NCBI GenBank assembly: GCA_035292625.1
Contig: DATDPS010000132.1
Coordinates: forward strand, 1 to 27,419
Reading direction: 5' to 3'
Length of the DNA stretch: 27,419 nucleotides
From: SHZL01 sp035292625
GTDB lineage: Bacteria > Pseudomonadota > Gammaproteobacteria > Xanthomonadales > SZUA-36
This document shows, piece after piece, positions 14,110 to 20,350 of the stretch. Made by a program: the position numbers and the translations under genes. The notes under the pieces were generated by a model that had not been told where the DNA came from, did not search any database, and saw only the letters and a program-made list of their open reading frames with translations. The stretch's first letter is position 1. Each line of letters begins with the position of its first letter.

Positions 14110-14649
14110 CTAATCATCGGCCGCATGGTCGATTTCGATCTCGAAATTGTCCATGACTTTCTCCAGCTCGGCCGGATTAAGGTTGCCGATCACGTTGATG
14201 AAAGCAGCTTCATCCTGCTCGATGGCCATTACGGTGATCCCTTCAACCAGATCACCATTGATTTTCATGAAAATGCGCACTTGCTCGCCGGGTTCGGTCA
14301 CCTTGACCACCGATTCCCAGCCCATTGCGCTCAAGCTGGATGAAATCTTGCCGATGTGATCGAATGCGCTGGCGTTGATACCGGCATCAGTCCCGCTGGT
14401 TTCAAACACCTTGATGCGCACTCCGTCGAGACGTTTGAAAATTTCCGCAACCTCAGGGTCTTCATCAGCGCTGAACGAAGCGACCAGGCCGAGCAGCGTC
14501 GGCCCCACGGCGATTTCCACACTCGGTTCACCAAAAAGAGCGTTAAGCTGGCCAAAATCAACGTAGCCGGGCAGGTTTTTCATGGCGTCTTCCTGGGCCC
14601 ATGCGGGCGTGGCCAGAAGGGCTGTCAGCAGCATCAATACGATTCTCAT
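14110..14649 (-). CDS. exported DUF4252 family protein
   Basis: The 179-residue protein starts with a Sec signal peptide (MRIVLMLLTALLATPAWA, cleavage before QED). The mature part fits DUF4252: an opening LPGYVDFGQL, a predicted alpha/beta core including VRIKVFET (residues 77-84), VKVTEPGEQVRIFMKI and an acidic C-terminus with FEIEIDHAADD. There is no lipobox cysteine and no known catalytic motif. Its ATG overlaps the anti-sigma factor stop as ATGA, so it is the third gene of the ECF operon and should be made with it. The natural inference is an envelope protein that works with, or is controlled by, this sigma/anti-sigma pair, possibly as a periplasmic sensor or effector. Function is otherwise unknown. 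Confidence 0.85.
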   Translation of the reverse strand: MRIVLMLLTALLATPAWAQEDAMKNLPGYVDFGQLNALFGEPSVEIAVGPTLLGLVASFSADEDPEVAEIFKRLDGVRIKVFETSGTDAGINASAFDHIGKISSSLSAMGWESVVKVTEPGEQVRIFMKINGDLVEGITVMAIEQDEAAFINVIGNLNPAELEKVMDNFEIEIDHAADD

Positions 14650-15227
14650 GCGTGTTTCTCCTTGCGGGATAGCCCGATATAGGGCAGGTGTTGGTTCAAT
14701 GTGTCCTTGACGGGCTCAGCAACTTCCTGCTGCAGCGCTTCATTGATTCGCTGCCCGACCCGCAAGCCTGCCTTGTCCAGGTAGAAAAAAGCGATAGCCA
14801 GGTCGCGTCGCGCCTGTTCAGCGCGCGCCTGATCGGTCCCGGACTGATTTTCAGCCTGTTGCGGTGCCGCTGGAGACCGGATGACGGGTTGGGTCAGCAC
14901 TATCACGCCGGCCACCAGCGTCATGGCCAATGCACCGGTCACCAACGCCTGGCGCGGCAGGCCGAAAACCGGTCCGCGCGATGCCGCCCTCTGTTGCCGC
15001 GGAATTCTCCTCAATCGGCGGCCCAGGCCGTCTGGCGCCCTTTCCAGCTGCAGCTGGTCCAGGCCACGCTGCAGCTGCCAGGCATCGATTATGGCTTGCG
15101 ACAACTGGCTGTCCTCGGCCGCACGAGCCTTCAGTTCCGCAGTCGCGGCCTGGTCCAGCTCGCCGTCCAGCAGCGCGTTGATCGCGGCTTCATAATCGCC
15201 AGTTTTCGATGGGCCCTGTCCGGTCAT
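14646..15227 (-). CDS. membrane anti-sigma factor for the adjacent ECF sigma factor
   Basis: A 193-residue single-pass protein. Residues 10-60 (YEAAINALLDGELDQAATAEL and following) resemble the cytoplasmic anti-sigma N-terminal helices of the RseA/zinc-less type: no HxxxCxxC is present. A basic stretch (RRLRRIPRQQR, 70-80) leads into one transmembrane helix (~94-113), then a periplasmic tail ending with QHLPYIGLSRKEKHA. The start ATG overlaps the sigma factor stop (ATGA), with GGAGG seven bases upstream; the longer frame to 15590 is antisense-like shadow over the sigma gene and is rejected. Its stop overlaps the DUF4252 start the same way. Role as anti-sigma rests on position, topology and the ALLDGEL segment. 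Confidence 0.8.
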   Translation of the reverse strand: MTGQGPSKTGDYEAAINALLDGELDQAATAELKARAAEDSQLSQAIIDAWQLQRGLDQLQLERAPDGLGRRLRRIPRQQRAASRGPVFGLPRQALVTGALAMTLVAGVIVLTQPVIRSPAAPQQAENQSGTDQARAEQARRDLAIAFFYLDKAGLRVGQRINEALQQEVAEPVKDTLNQHLPYIGLSRKEKHA

Positions 15228-15712
15228 GGCCTTACCTCCGCAAGCTGCTCGCGCAGCTGTTTTCGCGCCCGGTGCAGGTAGGTCTTGACCTGTGGCAGGC
15301 TGAGTTCGAGCACGCTGGCCACTTCCGCGTAGCTGTGCTCCTGGATGTCGCGCAATACCACCAGCGAGCGATAAGGCTCGGCCAGGCTGGCAATGGCCCG
15401 GCGCAACCAGTGGCCCAGCTCGTGCTGGTGGCTGGCTTGCAAAGGACCGCGGCCCGGGTCCGTTGCCGTGTTTTCCAGCAATTCTTCGCCGGGCCGGCGG
15501 CGGCGCAGGCGATCCAAACAACCGTTGCGAACCACTTTCATCAGCCACGGCTTGATTTTGAGGGGATCGATCGAGTCCCGATGGCGCCAAAGCTTCACAA
15601 ATGCCTCCTGGCAGACGTCCTCGGCCTCGGCCGCGTCCTTGAGCAGGTAGCTGGCCAGGGTCCAGGCCTGGTCCTGATTTTCATCCACCCACCGCCGGAA
15701 AGTTCTGCTCAT
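15224..15712 (-). CDS. ECF-family RNA polymerase sigma factor
   Basis: The 162-residue protein has only the sigma2 and sigma4 domains, the usual ECF layout. Region 2 includes DAAEAEDVCQEAFVKLWR (26-43) and KPWLMKVVRNGCLDRLRRRR (54-73), the core-binding and -10-recognising helices. Region 4 spans about 103-158, with EPYRSLVVLRDIQEHSYAEV (112-131) and the helix-turn-helix LPQVKTYLHRARKQL (139-153) for -35 contact. No extra C-terminal domain is present. It heads a three-gene operon with ATGA overlaps to the anti-sigma and DUF4252 genes, so it is probably held at the membrane until an envelope signal. The ribosome-binding site before the ATG is weak (CTCTGGAA). It is divergent from groESL. Confidence 0.94.
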   Translation of the reverse strand: MSRTFRRWVDENQDQAWTLASYLLKDAAEAEDVCQEAFVKLWRHRDSIDPLKIKPWLMKVVRNGCLDRLRRRRPGEELLENTATDPGRGPLQASHQHELGHWLRRAIASLAEPYRSLVVLRDIQEHSYAEVASVLELSLPQVKTYLHRARKQLREQLAEVRP

Positions 15713-15722
15713 TTCCAGAGGA

Positions 15723-15750
15723 TAAACGCGCCAAACCGGGTTTTGTTACA
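15723..15750 (-). promoter_or_regulatory. possible autoregulated ECF promoter
   Basis: Reading the minus strand upstream of the sigma gene, TGTAAC (15745-15750) is followed after 16 bp by CGTTTA (15723-15728). AAC in the -35 box and CGT in the -10 box are typical of ECF promoters, which often drive their own operon. The start codon would be only a few bases from the transcript start, so the message would be nearly leaderless. Confidence 0.35.
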
Positions 15751-15790
15751 AAAAGCCCGCAAACCCCGGAAAAATCGCTTGCTGGCCGCC

Positions 15791-15820
15791 CTTGAAAGGG
15801 TGCCCGGCCAACCCCAACTA
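15791..15820 (+). promoter_or_regulatory. sigma-32 (RpoH) heat-shock promoter of groESL
   Basis: CTTGAAA (15791-15797, preceded by CC) and CCCCAACTA (15812-15820) are separated by 14 bp. This is nearly the textbook RpoH consensus (CTTGAAA, 11-16 bp, CCCCATnT). It lies about 118 bp upstream of groES. No CIRCE/HrcA operator is visible. Confidence 0.85.
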
Positions 15821-15876
15821 GCGGGCATGCTGTGCTCGAGGTAGCTTGAAACCTGGGCACGGACGGGAAAATAGCC

Positions 15877-15915
15877 ATCCGGATACGCTCCGGATCAATC
15901 ATTCAAACGTGTTTG
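15877..15915 (+). promoter_or_regulatory. two small hairpins in the groESL leader
   Basis: ATCCGGA-TACGC-TCCGGAT (15877-15895) and CAAAC-GT-GTTTG (15904-15915) lie in the predicted 5' leader, the second ending ten bases before the GGGAGA ribosome-binding site. They could affect mRNA stability or translation; this is inference. Confidence 0.35.
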
Positions 15916-15937
15916 AAAACTTTTGGGAGATTCTGAA

Positions 15938-16228
15938 ATGAAACTTCGTCCTTTGCATGATCGTGTAATTGTAAAGCGCATGGAGGAAGAGAAGATGTCG
16001 GCCGGCGGCATCGTGATTCCTGACAACGCAGCAGAGAAACCCATCCGCGGCCTGGTGCTGGCTGTTGGCAAGGGCAAGGTCCTAGACAGTGGCGAACAAC
16101 GTGGCCTGGACGTGAAGAAAGGCGACAAGGTGTTGTTCGGCAAGTATTCCGGTACTGAAGTCAAAGTGGATGGCGAGGAACTGCTCGTCATGCGCGAAGA
16201 CGACATTATGGCCATTATCGAAGGCTGA
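15938..16228 (+). CDS. groES: co-chaperonin GroES (Hsp10)
   Basis: The 96-residue protein forms the heptameric cap of GroEL. It opens MKLRPLHDRVIVKRMEEE, the standard first strand; the flexible GroEL-binding loop is residues ~17-32 (EEEKMSAGGIVIPDNA); VGKGKVLDSGEQ leads to the roof loop; and DKVLFGKYSG (63-72) and EELLVMREDDIMAI (80-93) complete the barrel. GGGAGA seven bases before the ATG fixes the start; the five extra upstream codons from 15923 are rejected. It is 66 bp before groEL in one operon under a sigma-32 promoter. All residues expected for a functional cap are present; base composition matches neighbours. Confidence 0.98.
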   Translation: MKLRPLHDRVIVKRMEEEKMSAGGIVIPDNAAEKPIRGLVLAVGKGKVLDSGEQRGLDVKKGDKVLFGKYSGTEVKVDGEELLVMREDDIMAIIEG

Positions 16229-16294
16229 TCAGCCACCGCAGCGAAATTGAATTTCAATTTTCACGACACAGATTCCGCAATTGAGGATTAAAAA

Positions 16295-17941
16295 ATGAGT
16301 GCAAAAGACGTACGATTTGGTGAAGACGCCCGCAACCAGATGATGAAGGGCGTCAACATCCTGGCCAACGCGGTCAAGGTGACACTGGGTCCCAAGGGTC
16401 GCAACGTGGTGCTGGACAAGAGCTTCGGCGCCCCCACCGTGACCAAGGACGGCGTGTCCGTCGCCAAGGAAATCGAACTGGAAAACAAGTTCGAAAACAT
16501 GGGCGCCCAGATGGTCAAGGAAGTCGCTTCCAAGACTTCTGACGTGGCCGGTGACGGCACCACCACGGCCACCGTGCTGGCGCAGTGCATGCTGAAGGAA
16601 GGCCTCAAGGCCGTTGCCGCCGGCATGAACCCGATGGACCTGAAGCGCGGTATCGACAAGGCTGTGACGGCGGCCGTTGAGTCGCTGAAAGCCCAGTCCA
16701 CCCCGTGCACCGACAACAGCGCCATTGCGCAGGTCGGCACCATCTCCGCCAACTCCGACGAAGAAATCGGCAAGATCATTGCCGAAGCGATGGAAAAAGT
16801 CGGTAAGGAAGGCGTGATCACGGTTGAAGACGGTTCTGGCCTCGCCAATGAACTTGACGTGGTCGAAGGCATGCAGTTCGATCGCGGTTACCTGTCTCCT
16901 TACTTCATCAACAACCAGCAGACCATGGGCGTCGAACTGGAAAACCCTTTCGTGCTGCTGCACGACAAGAAAATCAGTAACGTGCGCGAAATGCTGCCGG
17001 TGCTGGAGGGTGTTGCCAAGTCCGGCCGTTCCCTGCTGATCGTCGCCGAAGATGTCGAAGGCGAAGCCCTGGCCACGCTGGTGGTCAACAACATCCGTGG
17101 CATCGTCAAGGTCGCCGCCGTCAAGGCGCCGGGCTTTGGTGACCGCCGCAAAGCCATGCTGGAAGACATCGCCGTCCTGACCGGCGGTGTGGTGATTTCC
17201 GAAGAAGTTGGCCTGAGCCTTGAAAAAGCCACCCTGGACAACCTGGGTTCGGCCAAGAAGATCACCATCAGCAAAGAAAACACCACGCTCATCGATGGTG
17301 CAGGTGATTCTGAAAAGATCGAAGGCCGGGTCAAGCAGATCCGCGCCCAGATCGAGGAATCCAGCTCGGACTACGATCGCGAAAAACTGCAGGAGCGGGT
17401 GGCCAAGCTGGCCGGCGGTGTGGCCGTGATCAAGGTCGGCGCATCCACCGAAGTGGAAATGAAGGAAAAGAAAGCCCGCGTCGAAGACGCGCTGCATGCC
17501 ACCCGCGCTGCCGTTGAGGAAGGCGTGGTGCCGGGCGGCGGCGTGGCCCTGGTGCGTGCGGTAGCCAAGCTGGAAAAGCTCAAGGGCGCCAACGAAGACC
17601 AGAACGTGGGTATCGCCATCGCCCGGCGCGCCATGACCGAACCGCTGCGCCAGATCGTCATCAATGCCGGAGAGGAAGGCTCGGTGGTGCTGAACAAGGT
17701 AGCGCAGGGCAAGGGCAGCTTCGGCTATAACGCGGCTACCGGTGTCTACGAGGACATGATCAAGGCCGGTATCCTGGATCCAACCAAGGTCGTGCGCACG
17801 GCGCTGCAGAACGCAGCTTCGATCGCCGGCCTGATGATCACCACCGAAGCCATGGTTGCCGAGGCTCCGAAGGAAGAAGCGCACGGCCATGGTGGTGGCG
17901 GAGACATGGGCGGAATGGGTGGAATGGGCGGCATGATGTAA
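16295..17941 (+). CDS. groEL: chaperonin GroEL (Hsp60)
   Basis: The 548-residue ATP-driven folding chaperonin starts SAKDVRFGEDARNQMMKGVN. The nucleotide site is intact: LGPKGRNVVLD (31-41), Asp52 in KDGVSVAKEI and Asp87 in AGDGTTTATVLAQ (85-97). The apical, substrate-binding domain lies around 190-375, with GRSLLIVAEDVEGEAL and NIRGIVKVAAVKAPGFGDRR-type sequence. VVPGGGVALVRA and NAGEEGSVV in the C-terminal equatorial domain are canonical. The protein ends in GGM repeats (GGGGDMGGMGGMGGMM), as in the E. coli type that assists folding inside the cage. GAGGATT lies before the ATG. It is a single-copy-style groESL operon, with a strong terminator 45 bp downstream. Confidence 0.99.
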   Translation: MSAKDVRFGEDARNQMMKGVNILANAVKVTLGPKGRNVVLDKSFGAPTVTKDGVSVAKEIELENKFENMGAQMVKEVASKTSDVAGDGTTTATVLAQCMLKEGLKAVAAGMNPMDLKRGIDKAVTAAVESLKAQSTPCTDNSAIAQVGTISANSDEEIGKIIAEAMEKVGKEGVITVEDGSGLANELDVVEGMQFDRGYLSPYFINNQQTMGVELENPFVLLHDKKISNVREMLPVLEGVAKSGRSLLIVAEDVEGEALATLVVNNIRGIVKVAAVKAPGFGDRRKAMLEDIAVLTGGVVISEEVGLSLEKATLDNLGSAKKITISKENTTLIDGAGDSEKIEGRVKQIRAQIEESSSDYDREKLQERVAKLAGGVAVIKVGASTEVEMKEKKARVEDALHATRAAVEEGVVPGGGVALVRAVAKLEKLKGANEDQNVGIAIARRAMTEPLRQIVINAGEEGSVVLNKVAQGKGSFGYNAATGVYEDMIKAGILDPTKVVRTALQNAASIAGLMITTEAMVAEAPKEEAHGHGGGGDMGGMGGMGGMM

Positions 17942-17970
17942 CCTGAGCGGCCCGAATTCCTCGCTCAGGT
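17941..17970. other. 9-bp inverted repeat just after groEL
   Basis: ACCTGAGCG (17941-17949) and CGCTCAGGT (17962-17970) are perfectly complementary around a 12-base loop, starting inside the groEL stop codon. It precedes the main terminator and may protect the 3' end of the mRNA. No U-tract follows. Confidence 0.5.
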
Positions 17971-17985
17971 CTGGGCGAGAAAGTG

Positions 17986-18017
17986 AAGCCCCGGTAAACC
18001 GGGGCTTTTCTTTTTCT
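17986..18017 (+). terminator. rho-independent terminator of groESL
   Basis: AAGCCCCGGT (17986-17995) pairs with ACCGGGGCTT (17998-18007) across a two-base spacer, followed by TTCTTTTTC. A strong GC stem with a U-rich tail ends the groESL transcript, 12 bp before the convergent sulfotransferase gene stop. Confidence 0.93.
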
Positions 18018-18028
18018 GCAGAACCCAA

Positions 18029-20155
18029 TCAGTCGATCGGATAGCGGTCCAGCACCAGCGGCCCCAACGCTTCCTTCAGCGGCCCCAGATGGGCTTCGAA
18101 GTTGCGCCATTGCTCCAGCCCGCTCTGGTAAATGGGCTGACGCACCTGTTCGGCGCTGGGGGTGCGGATGGCGCGTTCGGTTTCGTAAAAACGCAGGCAC
18201 TGGTCCTCGAACGGCAAACCGCAGTAATTCAGCAGGCGCCGGACCTGGTTTTCGGTGTCCGCCACCATTTCCTCATATTGCACGCGCAAGACCCGGCTGG
18301 GCAAAACGGTGTCCCAGTGATCCATGAGGATGACGTAGTCGCGGTAGTAACGGCCGATGTCCTCCAGGCCATAGGTAAAAGTCTGGCCGCGGGCAAAGAG
18401 TTGCTTGAAGCCGGAAAAGCAGCAAGCCATGGGGTGGCGGCGGGCATCGATGATTTTCGCCTTGGGCAAAATCAGGTGGATCAGGCCAATGTGTAGAAAA
18501 TTGTTCGGCATCTTGTCGATGAAATACGGCTTGTCACCGCGCTGGATGCGCGTGGTTTCCAGGTAACTCTCGCCGAGTTCGCGGAACTTCTCCGGCGGCA
18601 ATTCACGCAGGATTTCCGGGTAATTAGACGCGGGATTCTTGCGCGACTTTTCCCCCAGCTTGCGTGAAATGCTGATGATATCGATCAGTTCGGCCGTGCC
18701 TTCGACCTGTGAGTGGCTGGCCAGGATCTGTTCCAGCAAGGTGGAGCCGGAACGTGGCAGTCCGACGATGAAAATAGGATCCGGCGCCAGGCAGCCCTGC
18801 CCTTTGCGGGCAGCAAAGAAGGCCACATCCAGGGTCTTGATCTGGCGGGCCGTGTCGAAGACGTTGATTTTGACATTGTGGCGGTGATTGATGCGCCGGA
18901 TGGCATTTCCCCGCTTGTAGAATTTGAACGACTCGTCATATTCATTTCGGTCTTCCAGTGCCTTGCCCAAGGCAAACGCAATATGTGCCTGGTCGTCCGG
19001 GTCGCCGCCCTCGGTCGTTACCTGCGAGCGCATCAGAGCAATGTCCTCGTCGCTGAAGCGGAAGGTCTTGAGATTGGCCAGGCTCCAGTAGGCCTCGCCG
19101 ATCCCGGGGCTCAGGGCGATGCACTTGCGGTAGGCAGCGATGGATTCCTCCAGCCGGCCGACGGTTTTAAGCGTGTGCCCGTAATTCATCTGGGCTCCGG
19201 CCTGGTTGGGGTAGTTTTTCAGCACCTGTTCATAGATGGCGAGCGCTTCCTTGTGATCACCCCGCCGCACCAGGATGCCTCCCTTGAGAATCAGGAATCC
19301 GGCATTGTTGGGCTCCAGCTCCAGCAGTTTCTGCACCTGCACGTAAGCCTCATCGAGCTTTTGCTGCCGCAGCAGCACGACGGCATAGTTGTGCCGTGCG
19401 AGGTGAAATTCCGGCGCCAGTTGCAGGCAACGCTCCAGCAGCTGCCGTGCGTCTTTGAGCTGCCCCAGTTTGAGTCCAATGTCGGCCAGGATGCGGATGG
19501 CCGACACATCGGCCGGGTACTGCTGGAGAAAATCCCTGGTCAGGCGCTCGGCCCTGGCCAGTTTGCCCTCGCGCATGAGATCGATGGCTTCGACCAGCTC
19601 GGGGTGGCGCACCGAGACGGCAAAGTGCCGCTGGTAGGCTTCATGCGAGCCCGCCGCGTCGCCGCTGACCGCCAACTGGTCTCCCAGGGAGCGCCAGGCG
19701 CCGGCGTGTTTCGGGTCCAGACGAACGGCCTTTCTGAGTGCAGCGATGGCCTTTTCACCTTGCCCAACCGCACCCAGGGATACCCCATACTCAAAAAGAA
19801 AACTGGGAGAGTCCGCATTGCGGGAGGCCAGCGGCTCCAGGACAGCCAGGCTTTTTCCCGGCTTGCCTTGCCGGCGCAGGGCCGCCGCGAGAATGCGCAG
19901 GGCCGGTTCGTTGCGCGGATGAACCTTGAGTATTTCCGTCGCCTGCTGCTCCGCCAGCCGCGGATCCTGGTGGAGCAGCCTGGTGGCATGCTTGAGCGCG
20001 GTGCCGATATCAGCGCTGGGCGTTTCCTGAAGTGTGTTCAAATTGCGGGTAACCAGGCCAGGGAGTACTGCTTTATTAGGCCACAGCCGGCTGCTTGATG
20101 CGAGCCGGGATGATTTGACAGGTCCCCTGAGCCCTGATTCATCGTACAAGCTCAT
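18029..20155 (-). CDS. TPR-repeat sulfotransferase family protein
   Basis: About 708 residues. Residues ~50-380 are tandem tetratricopeptide-like helix pairs (for example GQGEKAIAALRKAVRLDP at 131-148, GDHKEALAIYEQVLKNYP at 299-316, GRLEESIAAYRKCIALSP at 333-350). Residues ~459-705 are a PAPS-dependent sulfotransferase domain: IFIVGLPRSGSTLLEQ (461-476) is the 5'-phosphosulfate loop, and DARRHPMACCFSGFKQLF (570-587) the 3'-phosphate-binding segment with Arg and Ser. TPRs probably recruit a protein or glycan acceptor; substrate is unknown. No signal peptide, so cytosolic action is expected. The start is uncertain: an in-frame GTG at 20191 precedes ATG 20155, neither has a strong ribosome-binding site, and the first ~45 residues look non-conserved. 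The gene is divergent from the TonB receptor-OmpA gene, a recurring pairing in marine gammaproteobacteria from my recollection. Confidence 0.88.
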   Translation of the reverse strand: MSLYDESGLRGPVKSSRLASSSRLWPNKAVLPGLVTRNLNTLQETPSADIGTALKHATRLLHQDPRLAEQQATEILKVHPRNEPALRILAAALRRQGKPGKSLAVLEPLASRNADSPSFLFEYGVSLGAVGQGEKAIAALRKAVRLDPKHAGAWRSLGDQLAVSGDAAGSHEAYQRHFAVSVRHPELVEAIDLMREGKLARAERLTRDFLQQYPADVSAIRILADIGLKLGQLKDARQLLERCLQLAPEFHLARHNYAVVLLRQQKLDEAYVQVQKLLELEPNNAGFLILKGGILVRRGDHKEALAIYEQVLKNYPNQAGAQMNYGHTLKTVGRLEESIAAYRKCIALSPGIGEAYWSLANLKTFRFSDEDIALMRSQVTTEGGDPDDQAHIAFALGKALEDRNEYDESFKFYKRGNAIRRINHRHNVKINVFDTARQIKTLDVAFFAARKGQGCLAPDPIFIVGLPRSGSTLLEQILASHSQVEGTAELIDIISISRKLGEKSRKNPASNYPEILRELPPEKFRELGESYLETTRIQRGDKPYFIDKMPNNFLHIGLIHLILPKAKIIDARRHPMACCFSGFKQLFARGQTFTYGLEDIGRYYRDYVILMDHWDTVLPSRVLRVQYEEMVADTENQVRRLLNYCGLPFEDQCLRFYETERAIRTPSAEQVRQPIYQSGLEQWRNFEAHLGPLKEALGPLVLDRYPID

Positions 20156-20350
20156 GTTCCGATAGCCATATTCACCCCTGCTATGGCACACTACATGGAA
20201 ATGGATACTGGACCCGGGACGGGTTCATCGGGTACAAAGGAAATGGTGTTGGTTACAACCACGCCCGGCGCAACGGGCAGGTAAAAACATGATCGCAATA
20301 CCAAGGTCGCAATTCAACGTTCAAGTGCAGGCACAGTCGAGGAATAAAAC

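Noticed and set aside
16229..18028. 599-codon minus-strand frame opposite groEL
   Set aside because: Typical antisense open frame of groEL (His/Phe/Gly-rich); no start signal or domain.
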